64,000 nucleotides of DNA from Entamoeba invadens IP1 (GCF_000330505.1 NW_004443615.1:359866-423865); one strand, 5' to 3'; shown: positions 40,373 to 50,957, counted from the stretch's first letter. Notes: generated by a model not told the origin, from the letters alone. Translations and numbers: made by a program.

Positions 40373-41377
40373 TCACATTTCTTTCAAGACTCTCCAGTCC
40401 TCGTCAGTGAGTCTTGTTAAAGAGTATATCGAAATTCCATTAGCTCCATTCCTAAGAGATACAGTTATGGCTTCTTTCAATTCTTTATCGTCAAGACCCA
40501 TTTCTTCCGGGTCTTTAGTTTCTCCTCTCTTTGATGGTTTGTCGTTCACGAAGAGTCCACTGATTAAAAGAGCCTTTTTTTTATCGCTCTTCATTTTTTC
40601 ATCACGTACTACATCACCAATCCACTCAACACCTTCTCCGTGGAAATCGTTGTAATTCATTGGTAAGAACATATCGACGTCCCAGTCTTCCCATCTTTGT
40701 CTCACATAGTTCACACTGACTGGGCCTGGAAATACGTCACAACTGACTCGTTTTTTGAATTTGTGAACAACGTCTGCAATTTCTTTGACAACTTCGTTGA
40801 CACAGTTGATACGGAATTCAACCCACTCCGGGCACTTTCTTGGATCTTCTACCAATTTGATATCAATACCACTTCTCTTCTTAAATAAATCAACACAAGT
40901 GGGACAGTAACAGTAATCAGCAGGTTGATACTCTTCCTCAAAAGTTAAGTGATATTTCTCCCACAACCCTTTCCCCATTTTAACATCGGGGTATCTGATA
41001 TAATCCAATTGAATGTAATCCACGTCGGGCATGGAAGCAACTTTTCGAGTGAAGTCCAATAAATCGCTGCGGACTTTTGGATTATTAGGACACAAAAAGT
41101 GATAGTGGGGGACATACGCCGGGTGGTTAAGAGAGTCTTGTCCCAAATAATTTATTGCGTATTCGTCGACTGAAGAATCGTGTTTTAAGAAGACCATAAG
41201 CCACGCGTGATACTCAAGATTCATAGAATGGGCTATTTTAGAAGCTCGTTCATGGACGTCTACATCTCTAGCTGAGTGATAACAAATACCAGTGACATTG
41301 TGGTCACGAGCTTTTTGAAACATTGAAGTCACTTCTTCGTTTGTGCGACCGCCATGATACTCCCATAGATATTTCAT
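40373..41377 (-). CDS. GHL10-type glycoside hydrolase-like protein
   Basis: A 334-residue TIM-barrel protein of the bacterial GHL10 (YngK-like) type. The signature is VDYIQLDYIRYPD (about 120-132), the family's substrate-site strand. The pattern EYHAWLMVFL, WVEFRINCVNEVV, CDVFPGPVSVNYVRQRWEDW and MFLPMNYNDFHGEGVEW follow in barrel order, and NGANGISIYSLTRL is the last strand. No signal peptide, so the protein is predicted cytosolic, unlike most bacterial relatives. Intronless. The closest known forms are bacterial, which suggests lateral transfer. The sugar substrate is unknown. Confidence 0.8.
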   Translation of the reverse strand: MKYLWEYHGGRTNEEVTSMFQKARDHNVTGICYHSARDVDVHERASKIAHSMNLEYHAWLMVFLKHDSSVDEYAINYLGQDSLNHPAYVPHYHFLCPNNPKVRSDLLDFTRKVASMPDVDYIQLDYIRYPDVKMGKGLWEKYHLTFEEEYQPADYCYCPTCVDLFKKRSGIDIKLVEDPRKCPEWVEFRINCVNEVVKEIADVVHKFKKRVSCDVFPGPVSVNYVRQRWEDWDVDMFLPMNYNDFHGEGVEWIGDVVRDEKMKSDKKKALLISGLFVNDKPSKRGETKDPEEMGLDDKELKEAITVSLRNGANGISIYSLTRLTDEDWRVLKEM

Positions 41378-41534
41378 ATATTTATTTATGAAGTTTCTTT
41401 TGAAGTTCTTTAAATTTCATATTTCTCATCAAATAAATGGCATTGAATTCTCCATAGAAAATTAATGAATTATTAAGAAAAGAGTATATAGAATGTGTGT
41501 AGTGATATAAATGGATTTATAAACACGGTGTGAA

Positions 41535-44500
41535 TTAAATAACAGGGTCCGTACTTAACCCTGACTCGTTGTCTTTCTTCTCGTCTTTGCTTTGATTCGA
41601 CGTGTCTAATAGTTGTTCCGAAGTTGTTTCTTCATTCTCTTTCATATCGCCGTTATCGTCAAATTCAACTTTTTCTCTCTTTTTACTCTCAAAGTTCTTG
41701 TCATCCGTGGCTTCATCAGCAGCTTTCTTTATTTCTTTTTCAACGCGAATACCTTCAACCAAAAGAGCGTATTTGATATCTTCGTTCCATCCTTCTATCG
41801 TTTTCAAAATGTCTGTAAACGATGGCCGCTTGTCCGGAACTTGGTTCCAACAGCTTGTCATCAACTCCCAGTAGTTATCGTTCATCCCAGTTGGTCTTGG
41901 AAGTCTGTTGCCCTCAATAACAAATTGGGGAATCTTCCAAGGTTGGTCGAAGATCTTCTCATCGGTGTATGCGCCCTTCTCTGTATAAGTTTCATACATC
42001 ACAATCGAGAACGCATAGACGTCTATCGGATATCCATAGTCTTCGTTTTGTAAACATTCTGGACTCATGTACATAGGCGTGCCAATGCCTTGTGTCAACT
42101 CTTTATTCATCTTGTTTCGATCTGAAATGTTTCGACACGTCCCGAAGTCTGTTAATTTACCACACACTGCAGAATGTGGGTTGAGTGAATAAATCAACAC
42201 ATTCTCCCCCTTTACGTCTCGATGGAGTATTTGGTTTTGATGCAAAAATTGAAGTGCGACTGCTAAGTCATCTAATATCTTCACCTTCAATGAGTATGAA
42301 GCAGAGTGATTGTTCCACATTTTACTCAACGAACCAAACTCGGCAAATTCAGTGACGATGGAAATCTCGCCTTCGGTATAGACAGCGCCAATAAACTCGA
42401 CAACGCATTGGTGACGCAGTTGAGTCAACATCGAAACTTCGTGATTGAACTCTTTCTCTTGTTCTTGTGTCATGTTTCGCGACTTCATTTTCTTTATTGC
42501 GACATCCCTTCCTCTGTACGTACCACGGAACACCATACCAAAGGCACCCTCCCCGATAGCCGGAAGTTGTGGCGCAAGGTCTGTATGATCCAGTTTCAAC
42601 GACAAATCACTCTCAATGATCAACGACATCTTTGCAGTTTCTTTGTTTTGATCGTCGATGTCCATAGCAATAATACCAATATCATCCGTCACACACGACG
42701 TACACAACATTTTTATTTTGAACTCGATTGTGATGGCTTCGCCAGGGTGTAATGAGTACCTCGGTGGGTTCATTTCTAAGTTGTATCGATGTGATGGTGT
42801 TGCCAAAATTTCAAAGAAATACGATTTTTTGGTTGTATTTGCTATTTCAATTGATTCAGTGTATTCTTTGTCAACAAGAGCCTTCGCTCTGTTCAATCCA
42901 AAGTTAAGTTCCCATGTCTTTGTCTTCAATGGGAAATTTTTGTTGTCCGCGGCCAACAAGGAGAGTTCCAACTCGCTTGTTACCTTAAATGGTTTGATGT
43001 TCTTCGTTGCGGAATTTTTGTGGATCATTTTCCATGAGATGAGAATGATGAATATAATCAGAATGATTACTATAAGAACAACGACGGTGACCACAACACC
43101 AACAATCACTCCCAAATTGTTCTTGACACACTTACTCTCGTTGTCAGTCTTAAACCCATCCGCGCAAACCTCACACCCACTCTTCATGTTACATTTAATA
43201 CAATTCTCTAATGTTTTACACTCAACACATTTCCCGTTTTTAATGTAGTGTTCATTATCATCGCATAAGAGGCATTCGGGTTCTTTTTTATTCTCATTAT
43301 ATCCACACTTGGCGCACCCTAGTTCGGGAGGACACGCAGTGCAATTGATCTGCGTGGAATTTTCGGCATAGTACCCAAGAAGACAGTTACCCGCACATCC
43401 AGTGACTGTTGGTGTACAAGTCATATTGATAAGACTATACGGACTACAGAACGACCCATTCGACCCTTTGTAATACTCGGGAGCACATGTCAAACACGAG
43501 TCGGAGGCTTCACAACTGCCACAACACTCTTCACATCGGATGCACCCCATATTTTGCCCGATAAAATACGATTCACTGCATTGAATACAATATCCCATTG
43601 AAGCTTTCACGCACGACTCATCTTTAAGAACACATGAATAGAAGGATCCAACACTTTTCAATATGTAATTTTCAGAACACGCTGTACAGTGATCAAAAGC
43701 TCCTTCACATAGTGTACAATTCTCAGCACACTTTTCACATTCTTGTCCATCAGGAGGAACATAATACCCAACAGTTGTTAAATCGTTGTTACACTCTTTG
43801 CATCCAGACTGGTCATGTTTTTTACACGTCTCCTTGTTTACTAAGACACACTGGACGTTATCGACAGATCCTCCATTCTTGAAATAGTAGTCTTCAGAAC
43901 ACGTCAAACAGTTTGTTGCTTGGTTGATACAAGTCCCACATGAAACATCACAAGAGACGCACTCAAGCACGTTATTTAAATAATACCCGTTACTGCATCT
44001 TTGACACCCATACACAACACTTCCAACTAGACAATTCACATCACTCAACGATTTGCAATATCCATTTGACGGTACAAAATCTGTTTGACATCTAAAACAC
44101 CTCTCGTTGTTTTCCGGGTCGATATAACACTCCGAACAATTCTTAAGAGTACATTCAACGCACCCGCCAGCTTGTAGCCGATACCCCTCCTTGCATTTCT
44201 CGCAGTGGTCCGACTTGGTATAATCCGAGAGGCAATTCTCAATAGCCACGCAGTTGGACGTATTGACCAAATAGTAATTGTTTTTGCACTGAAAACAATT
44301 AGTCGAGTCCGTGCACAAGTCGCAATTTGCTGAGCACGACTTACATATTTTGAGTGTGGTATCAAAGTACGACCCATCAGAACAAAACCCACATTGACTT
44401 GCGTTCTCTCCAAGGCAGTTTGTACACCCCTTCTGATCTAAAGTCAGGAACGTACCTTCTTTACACGTGTAACAGACTTGGTCATTACAACTCAAACAGT

Positions 44501-44786
44501 TCTCGTTACATTCGTTACAATAATTGTCCTTTAAATAATACCCTTGGTCACACTCAATACATATCGATGACGTTTTCTCCTTGCAATTGGTTATGATCCC
44601 GTTCTCGCGACAGAGTATGTAAGGAACACCACCACTGATCGGATTCGGAGAGACATATAATGTGTAGTTGTCCTCACACTCTATGCATCGATTCTCGGAA
44701 AACATCGTTTTGCACCCTTCAAGACCGCGCGATGGGGAAATTAAGAAGACAAAAAAGAGTGAGGTTAAAACGACACATACCAACAT
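41535..44786 (-). CDS. transmembrane receptor kinase with CXXC-rich ectodomain (TMK)
   Basis: A 1083-residue receptor kinase of the Entamoeba TMK family. Signal peptide MLVCVVLTSLFFVFLIS; an ectodomain of about 530 residues built of CxxC repeats like furin/GPI-surface repeats (CNECNENCLSCNDQVCYTC); one membrane helix (about 557-583, VIVGVVVTVVVLIVIILIIF). A linker of about 150 residues follows, with an MSP-like strand region. The kinase (about 737-1005) has GEGAFGMVF, VAIKKMK, HRDVKGENVL, LTDFGTCR and GTPMYMSPE, so it looks active, and tyrosine-kinase-like in type. The acidic tail is low-complexity. Such kinases sense serum or prey signals in E. histolytica; the ligand here is unknown. Confidence 0.93.
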   Translation of the reverse strand: MLVCVVLTSLFFVFLISPSRGLEGCKTMFSENRCIECEDNYTLYVSPNPISGGVPYILCRENGIITNCKEKTSSICIECDQGYYLKDNYCNECNENCLSCNDQVCYTCKEGTFLTLDQKGCTNCLGENASQCGFCSDGSYFDTTLKICKSCSANCDLCTDSTNCFQCKNNYYLVNTSNCVAIENCLSDYTKSDHCEKCKEGYRLQAGGCVECTLKNCSECYIDPENNERCFRCQTDFVPSNGYCKSLSDVNCLVGSVVYGCQRCSNGYYLNNVLECVSCDVSCGTCINQATNCLTCSEDYYFKNGGSVDNVQCVLVNKETCKKHDQSGCKECNNDLTTVGYYVPPDGQECEKCAENCTLCEGAFDHCTACSENYILKSVGSFYSCVLKDESCVKASMGYCIQCSESYFIGQNMGCIRCEECCGSCEASDSCLTCAPEYYKGSNGSFCSPYSLINMTCTPTVTGCAGNCLLGYYAENSTQINCTACPPELGCAKCGYNENKKEPECLLCDDNEHYIKNGKCVECKTLENCIKCNMKSGCEVCADGFKTDNESKCVKNNLGVIVGVVVTVVVLIVIILIIFIILISWKMIHKNSATKNIKPFKVTSELELSLLAADNKNFPLKTKTWELNFGLNRAKALVDKEYTESIEIANTTKKSYFFEILATPSHRYNLEMNPPRYSLHPGEAITIEFKIKMLCTSCVTDDIGIIAMDIDDQNKETAKMSLIIESDLSLKLDHTDLAPQLPAIGEGAFGMVFRGTYRGRDVAIKKMKSRNMTQEQEKEFNHEVSMLTQLRHQCVVEFIGAVYTEGEISIVTEFAEFGSLSKMWNNHSASYSLKVKILDDLAVALQFLHQNQILHRDVKGENVLIYSLNPHSAVCGKLTDFGTCRNISDRNKMNKELTQGIGTPMYMSPECLQNEDYGYPIDVYAFSIVMYETYTEKGAYTDEKIFDQPWKIPQFVIEGNRLPRPTGMNDNYWELMTSCWNQVPDKRPSFTDILKTIEGWNEDIKYALLVEGIRVEKEIKKAADEATDDKNFESKKREKVEFDDNGDMKENEETTSEQLLDTSNQSKDEKKDNESGLSTDPVI

Positions 44787-45201
44787 TGTCGACTTCTTTT
44801 TGTGTTTTTAAAGTCTTTTTCTGATTCTAATTATTGTTATTGGAATAACTAAAAGATAGTAAAAACCAGAAAGAAGTGGCTATAAATGGAAAAAGTTGAA
44901 AAAATCACAGAATTTTCTAATGCCAATTTCCCCGTTTTTGTAACGTTAAATAATGTAATTTTTATATCATTATTAATTATGAAAAAAACCAAACAATTTC
45001 TTTTTTTTTATTTTAAAAAAATAACCATACACAAATGGTTATACTTACTATTATTTAAATTGTTATGTTTATTATTAATAAATCATAAAAATTCTAGTAA
45101 TTAACTATACTAATGATAAAATGAGAAGGTAAAAAATCTCGAAATTGAAAAAGTAGAATAGAGCATCATTTGAGAGGGGAAAAAGGCGTGGAAATCAAAG
45201 T
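44787..45201. other. divergent intergenic region
   Basis: 415 bp between divergent genes. The frame 44886-45104 is K/I/L/F-rich over A+T sequence and I do not count it as a gene. TATAAAT at 44880-44886 is possible promoter sequence. Confidence 0.4.
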
Positions 45202-46464
45202 ATGGCGAAAATAGGCAAACCAGATTTACAGCGAATCACAGATTTCGCTGAGCCGATCATCAAGCGCTACAATGCAGAGAACCAACCCCTGGCGTTCTGG
45301 GTGTTTGACATCAAGTCCGTCGAGGACGCAATCAACAGGTGGGCAAAAGTTCTTCCAAGCGTCCACCCAATGTATGCAGTCAAATGCAATCCTGAACCAC
45401 ATTTAGTCGAGTTATTGGGTAATTTGGGGTGTGGTTTCGACTGTGCGACCTTGAACGAAGTGAAGGAGGTGTTAAAACTTGGGTTCAGAGTGGAGGACAT
45501 CACATTCAGTCAAGTTTTCAAGCCATATCGCGATTTGATTATGGCCTACGCACTGGGAGTCCGTTTGACAATTGTTGACTCTGTGAACGAAGTTCAGAAA
45601 ATCGCAAAATACGCGCCAGATATGGGCATAATGGTTCGAATTATGAAAAATGACACCACTGCCAATTACTCACTTGGAGACAGGTTCGGACTCAGAGACG
45701 AAGCAGAGTACGAAGATGTTATAAAGGAAATTGCGAGGCTGAAACTCAACATGAAAGGCGTCCATTTCCATGTTGGAAGCGACTCACAAAATTGCCAAAT
45801 CTTCAAAGAAGCACTTCAGGTTGCAAAATTTCTTGTTGACATCTCTCACAAATACGGACTTCACCCTGATTTGTTTGACCTTGGAGGAGGGTTTTCCCAA
45901 ACAGCACCTTTTGAAGACTTTGGAGAGGTCATCGAGAATTCGATCAAGGAACTCGGGTTTCCTGAGGGCAGTCGTTTCATAGCAGAGCCTGGAAGGTACC
46001 TTGCATCGAATGCTTTTCATTTAGTAACATCGATCCATGGGAAGAGAGTGAGAAACATAGACGGCAAGCGTGAAATTGACTACACTGTTGGCGATGGAAT
46101 ACACGGCTGTTTGGCGCATTGCCTTCTTTTCAACAGAGAAGACGAGTGCTATTGTCCGACTAAACGATCAGAGGGTGCTGTTTTGTACAAGTCGTACATA
46201 TTTGGACCAAGTTGCGACGGAAGAGACCTGACTTCGTCTGGGCTTTTCCCCGAGCTGCAAGAGGGTGTTGACTGGATCATCTTTCCATGTACTGGGGCTT
46301 ATTCAATTTCACTGGCAACAAACTTCAACGGGTTTGAGTCGAAAGAGCACGATGTCCATATCATGAAATCAGAAGATGTTGACAAGATCAAAGTCCCCCC
46401 TTATATCGAGAAGCACTCTGTCCATGCGCTGAGGTCTAAAGTACCAAAATGGTTCCAAGAATAA
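45202..46464 (+). CDS. ODC: ornithine decarboxylase
   Basis: A 420-residue PLP enzyme that makes putrescine from ornithine, the first step of polyamine synthesis. Visible: the PLP lysine in MYAVKCNPEPH (Lys61), GVHFHVGSDS, the glycine loop DLGGGFSQ, EPGRYLASNAFHL and the active-site Cys in IFGPSCDGRD. It is an obligate dimer in this family. At the site of the ornithine-binding Asp of mammalian ODC (LYDH) the protein has LLFNRED, so Asn replaces Asp. This fits the known weak sensitivity of Entamoeba ODC to DFMO. No introns. Confidence 0.95.
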   Translation: MAKIGKPDLQRITDFAEPIIKRYNAENQPLAFWVFDIKSVEDAINRWAKVLPSVHPMYAVKCNPEPHLVELLGNLGCGFDCATLNEVKEVLKLGFRVEDITFSQVFKPYRDLIMAYALGVRLTIVDSVNEVQKIAKYAPDMGIMVRIMKNDTTANYSLGDRFGLRDEAEYEDVIKEIARLKLNMKGVHFHVGSDSQNCQIFKEALQVAKFLVDISHKYGLHPDLFDLGGGFSQTAPFEDFGEVIENSIKELGFPEGSRFIAEPGRYLASNAFHLVTSIHGKRVRNIDGKREIDYTVGDGIHGCLAHCLLFNREDECYCPTKRSEGAVLYKSYIFGPSCDGRDLTSSGLFPELQEGVDWIIFPCTGAYSISLATNFNGFESKEHDVHIMKSEDVDKIKVPPYIEKHSVHALRSKVPKWFQE

Positions 46465-46592
46465 GAGTACTAATTCACCATTAAACATCATTTGAATAAC
46501 GTATTTTATACACCTTCGAATCAATACTAATACTTATTATCCCAAAAATAAGAAAACAACAAACATCATTTTTTAAACTTATAAAATATATT

Positions 46593-49259
46593 ATGTCTAC
46601 GATTATTGATGATTTCATTTTCGCAACAGACTTCAACCTGTTCCGAGCAAACAAGAACAAATGTGAAGAGTACCTTACGGAACTTAAGAAAAAATTTTCC
46701 AAGCAACAACCAGAGGAGTATTATAACGACCTTTTTTCTGCTCTTCAACAACGGGGCTCACAATGCTCCTCACAAGAAGAGATTGCGTTTGTCATGGACC
46801 AAATAGTAAGAATTATTAAACACCCCCACACAGTTTTTCCTTTTCACGTCGTTCAATATTTTTATCAGTATCTTGGGATTGTAAATCGAGACGATAAGCC
46901 CGATTATCAAATTGGGTTTTTCCTCAAATCTTTAACGGATGATAATTTCATATTTGGAGATGGGTGGTTGTTGTGGATTTGCCCCCAAGTGAATGCCATG
47001 TTTTGGGAAAGGTACATTGTTTTTTATGTCAACTCCACTTTGTGGAACAGCGTCTTTTTGACGCGACTTCAAAAAATCATCCAAACGTGTTTGGCACATT
47101 TTAAAAAGCCACTGAAAGATGTGAGCCTGGGATTAGTGATAATTTCCGGGTTCTTTGTTTTTGAGGAATCTGCTTTAAACGATTTGCTTAATGACAGACT
47201 CAATATCAATTCTTTTTACAAAGAAAATAAATGTAAATATTCTATGAAGAAAACAAAGGTGTACACTTCACAGTTATTTCCAAAAACTTTTCTTCCCATC
47301 AAAAGTCCGAACAATCAAGTTTATGAATATTCCTTTTCAGATAAAAGTTCTATTTGCAGTTATAGTATTGATCTTTACAAAACGTTGATCAGTTTAGAAA
47401 CGGACTTTTCGGAGGAGATGATTGGAGTGTTGCTGATGTTCCCATCTTTCAAACTGGAGAATGCCAACTACAACGACAACATCTTTAGAAACTCGTATAT
47501 ATTTCTCAATTACTATATTTGCAATACTATATCAGATGTGGTCCAAGTCGAGTTGTATTATGAAATCGAGAACTTTTGTACTTGTAACAAGATCAAGTTT
47601 CCAACAAAGAATGTCGTTTTCGAGGGGTTTGAACAAAGTTGTCCACATGTTGAAGAAATTTCAACAATTGACAATACCAAGTCCGAAGACCAAGATGGAC
47701 CAGAGAATCTGACACAAGAAGTTAAATACAAAGAAACTGAAAAGGTTTCTTTTAAACAAGAAAAGGAAATCAGTCCATATGAAAGAAAGATATTAAAATA
47801 CTTTGAAAGTAAAGACCCATTAGAACTGGCCACAAACAATTTGATTGTATCAATCTTCCATGAACAAAATGACAGTACAACAAGTTTGATCTTAGACTTT
47901 TTGGTGAGATATGCAAAGACAAAAGACATCGCATCATATGGAAACAAATTAATTGGAGAATTGTATTCAACGTTTATGAATCAAAACTTATATTATGAAG
48001 AAAAAACACGCAAAATGATGTGTTCGATGTTCAGTTCGCTTATTTCACGTTTGAAAATAACCGTGCCAAAAGATGTCGTGCAGTTCATTCAAAACACTTT
48101 TAAAGTAACTTTAACACCAAACGATCAAGTCACTTATGCAACAAGAGAAGAAACATCAGAAATGATGTTCACGTATATCAAACAATTTGGAATTGACTCA
48201 AATGAGTGCTGCTGGGAAATTGGAGTATTGTTGGATAATATCATGTCGACACCAAATTTGAAGATCCTTGTAACTGCAAGAAACGACACGCCACTTCGTA
48301 AGAATAAATGTGTTGGTCTCACTAATTGTGGTAATACGTGTTTTGTGAATTCAGTCATGCAAAGCATTTTTATGTGTCGCAAACTTCGTCAAGACATTGA
48401 AAATGCATTTAAAAACACTGCGTGCACCATTGGAAAAGTACTCAGTCTACTTTCAGCCCGGACCACAACAGTAGAAATGCTGCCGTACTACGAAAAGCTC
48501 CGAGATGATCCTTTTGATGGGAGTCAAGACTGTGTCTATATCTTTTTGACACAATTATTGAATAAAATGGAACAAGAGAACCCACAGCTTGTTAGGACAT
48601 ACTTTAGTGTGACATTGAATCACGAAGAAGTGTGTCAAAACTGTCATAAAGTGTCAATAATCAAGGATCAACCTAATTACGCATTTGCAACACCTCTTGT
48701 AGACGTCGCACATACAGTCGATTATATTCTTCAACAACAAGATGACACGCAACGAACGTGTCCTCATTGTAATGGTATAACTCACAATCAACGATGTTAT
48801 TACACGAATGAAGGTGCGGTTTTTGTGATTTGGTTCAAGCGTGTGCAAGTCAGAAATGGTGAGATGTACAAAGACCCCAAACCTGTTGTTATTGAGATGG
48901 AAATTGAAGTTAACGATACAATGTACTTTTTAATGGCGGTTATAAGACACGTTGGAAATGTCAATGGTGGACATTATACGTGTGTTGGTCGACTTGGAGA
49001 TGATGAGTGGTATATGCTTAGTGATACTTATACATCCAAATTTGATTTTAACACCAACTTGAAAGATATTGAAAATGATGCAGTGATGCTCTTTTATATC
49101 AAAGCTGAAGATATAGGATTTGACGCAGTTGATAATAGCATCAACTCAATTGCTTATTACAAACACTTATTCGACTCTACCCACTTCCTTGATATCGTCA
49201 AGATGTTTAAAGACAAATACCCAACTCTCGAACACTTACACAACATAGAAAACTTTTAA
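46593..49259 (+). CDS. ubiquitin-specific protease (USP, peptidase C19)
   Basis: An 888-residue deubiquitinase. The catalytic domain is C-terminal (about 570-845): Cys box GLTNCGNTCFVNSVMQSIF (Cys about 581) and His box VGNVNGGHYTCVGRLGDDEW (His about 793), with the following WYMLSD. Two CxxC pairs (CQNCHKVS, CPHCNG) form the structural zinc site of the fold. The 550-residue N-terminal part is helical and unassigned, possibly an adaptor region. The catalytic core, with about 275 residues, is near the minimum for a USP. It converges with the PPR gene, only 63 bp away. Confidence 0.9.
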   Translation: MSTIIDDFIFATDFNLFRANKNKCEEYLTELKKKFSKQQPEEYYNDLFSALQQRGSQCSSQEEIAFVMDQIVRIIKHPHTVFPFHVVQYFYQYLGIVNRDDKPDYQIGFFLKSLTDDNFIFGDGWLLWICPQVNAMFWERYIVFYVNSTLWNSVFLTRLQKIIQTCLAHFKKPLKDVSLGLVIISGFFVFEESALNDLLNDRLNINSFYKENKCKYSMKKTKVYTSQLFPKTFLPIKSPNNQVYEYSFSDKSSICSYSIDLYKTLISLETDFSEEMIGVLLMFPSFKLENANYNDNIFRNSYIFLNYYICNTISDVVQVELYYEIENFCTCNKIKFPTKNVVFEGFEQSCPHVEEISTIDNTKSEDQDGPENLTQEVKYKETEKVSFKQEKEISPYERKILKYFESKDPLELATNNLIVSIFHEQNDSTTSLILDFLVRYAKTKDIASYGNKLIGELYSTFMNQNLYYEEKTRKMMCSMFSSLISRLKITVPKDVVQFIQNTFKVTLTPNDQVTYATREETSEMMFTYIKQFGIDSNECCWEIGVLLDNIMSTPNLKILVTARNDTPLRKNKCVGLTNCGNTCFVNSVMQSIFMCRKLRQDIENAFKNTACTIGKVLSLLSARTTTVEMLPYYEKLRDDPFDGSQDCVYIFLTQLLNKMEQENPQLVRTYFSVTLNHEEVCQNCHKVSIIKDQPNYAFATPLVDVAHTVDYILQQQDDTQRTCPHCNGITHNQRCYYTNEGAVFVIWFKRVQVRNGEMYKDPKPVVIEMEIEVNDTMYFLMAVIRHVGNVNGGHYTCVGRLGDDEWYMLSDTYTSKFDFNTNLKDIENDAVMLFYIKAEDIGFDAVDNSINSIAYYKHLFDSTHFLDIVKMFKDKYPTLEHLHNIENF

Positions 49260-49270
49260 TTTAATTATAA

Positions 49271-49310
49271 TTATTAAATTATTAATTATTAAATTATTAA
49301 TTATTAAATT
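49271..49310. repeat. 15-bp tandem repeat between convergent genes
   Basis: ttattaaattattaa repeated 2.7 times without mismatch, filling most of the 63-bp gap between two stop codons. It might serve as a bidirectional 3'-end signal or merely be slippage in A+T DNA. Confidence 0.6.
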
Positions 49311-49322
49311 ATAACAACCCAA

Positions 49323-50957
49323 TCAATTAACCTTTCCTGTCCTTACTAGCCTCATGAAATATCTATCTTCATTCGTATTCGCATTTTTCCATAGCTGATC
49401 AAAGTAAGAAGTTCCATAGTCTGCAGGCATTTTGTTGACAAACATTTCCTTGCCTTCATAACGGAATCGTACACCTAAGAATGGCGTATTCTCAAAGACC
49501 TTTTTAATGATTTTGACCACTATAATAGAATCAGTCAACAAATTAAACGTCCCTCCCGTTTTCAACGCTTTCGCAACTTGGAAGAAGAACTGCGACTTGA
49601 ACAAATTAGTTGGTGCATTTTCAAACTTAGGAGGCTCGGGGAAGTTCAAGTAGATGTTATCAATTGAATTTGGTAAGATTGCCATAGTGATGACTTCTGC
49701 TGCATCTCCCCATATGCAGGAGACATTCTTTACCTCCGCAAACACTTTAGTTGCCCAGTTATTAAACACTCTGTCTTTGTAAATCTCAAGACCAACCCAA
49801 TTTTGCTTTGGTTGTGAAATAGCTTTGTCGATTAACCACTCTCCATATCCACTACACATTTCTATATTCACTGGATTGGTGTTCCCAAAGACCTTTTCAA
49901 AGCTAATGATTTCTGTTGCTTTTGGATAGAGTTGGAAGACATCAGGGGCTTGAGTGAAGAATTGTACTGGTCTGAGTGTATCGGGGTTTGCCTTAACGTT
50001 TTGGATGTACGCCTTGATGTACTTTCTTCGGTGTCTCAATTGTGAATTCTGATGTTTTTTAAAGAGTTTGATGGACTTCCTGTAATCATCTTTGTCGTCG
50101 TCGCACACTTCTCCAAACTCCCGAAGTAAATCGTCTGCAGCATTGACGTTATTTGTCAAACAGTTATACGTTGCTAACACCAATAACGTAGTTGGTGTCA
50201 CATCGTCTTTACTTTTCATAGTCTCAGTGAGTTCCTTGATATAGTCATTTGCACTTTCGATTGTATACATAGACGCTAAGTATTCTTTCGTAGTCGGGTC
50301 GTCGATTTGGTTAAATCCTCTCTTCATGAAAGTTTTGATCTGTTTGTCGGTGCCCATTCTCAAGAGTCCTCTAAGTACAGTATTAATTGTTCTTATGTTT
50401 TCTGTGTTCATCGAATAGAACAACCCTAGTGCTAATTCTATTTGACCGGATCCTAAGTACGCTTTGATCGTAACGGTACGAGTGACATCACTTGGTTTGA
50501 TATCCAATTGTCGCATTCTTTTCCACGCCTTGTCGACTAATATGGTATCTCCAACTCTTGCCCCTGTGTTCACCATAATAGTCAATGTGTATAAATTCTC
50601 AAAGATGTGTCTATCATAAATTCCCCTATACACGTATATGACTTTCGAGTAGTTTCTCTCCTGTGCAGCATCAGACAATATTTTGTTCAACACGTGAATA
50701 TCTCTCTTTTCAAACGCCTCGTCCAATTCGTCTTTTGATTTCCCTTTTGGAACGTAATAAGGAAGGTTGAACGATATATCTTTAAAATACTCAACAATAG
50801 GGTTTAATTTCATCCTCCTTTTAACGGGTTCTCTGTACTCCATTCCCTCTTTCCGTGGGTACCTTTCGCCTTCAAATTGTTTTCCTTCATCGGCTGGTTC
50901 TTGAATAGTATCAACTTCTTTGTTCTCCACAGTCTCATGGGATTCTTCCTTACTCAT
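49323..50957 (-). CDS. PPR-repeat protein fused to a TrmB-type methyltransferase
   Basis: A 544-residue fusion. Residues 80-340 form helical repeats of PPR type (VIYVYRGIYDRHIFENLYTL, DKAWKRMRQLDIKPSDVTRT, LALGLFYSMNTENIRTINTV). Residues 355-544 match TrmB/METTL1 tRNA m7G46 methyltransferase: NIEMCSGYGEWLIDKA (SAM-binding motif I), WVGLEIYKDRV, CIWGDA and DNIYLNFPEPPKF (the FPDPWPK site), then FFFQVAKALKTGG. The usual basic residues after FPDPWPK are reduced. PPR repeats read single-stranded RNA, so the repeats may direct the enzyme to a target. The predicted start is the ATG at 50957. I know of no described protein with this layout. Confidence 0.82.
   Translation of the reverse strand: MSKEESHETVENKEVDTIQEPADEGKQFEGERYPRKEGMEYREPVKRRMKLNPIVEYFKDISFNLPYYVPKGKSKDELDEAFEKRDIHVLNKILSDAAQERNYSKVIYVYRGIYDRHIFENLYTLTIMVNTGARVGDTILVDKAWKRMRQLDIKPSDVTRTVTIKAYLGSGQIELALGLFYSMNTENIRTINTVLRGLLRMGTDKQIKTFMKRGFNQIDDPTTKEYLASMYTIESANDYIKELTETMKSKDDVTPTTLLVLATYNCLTNNVNAADDLLREFGEVCDDDKDDYRKSIKLFKKHQNSQLRHRRKYIKAYIQNVKANPDTLRPVQFFTQAPDVFQLYPKATEIISFEKVFGNTNPVNIEMCSGYGEWLIDKAISQPKQNWVGLEIYKDRVFNNWATKVFAEVKNVSCIWGDAAEVITMAILPNSIDNIYLNFPEPPKFENAPTNLFKSQFFFQVAKALKTGGTFNLLTDSIIVVKIIKKVFENTPFLGVRFRYEGKEMFVNKMPADYGTSYFDQLWKNANTNEDRYFMRLVRTGKVN

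Noticed and set aside
44886..45104. 72-codon plus-strand frame before ODC
   Set aside because: K/F/L/I-rich translation of A+T sequence; lies in a divergent promoter region.
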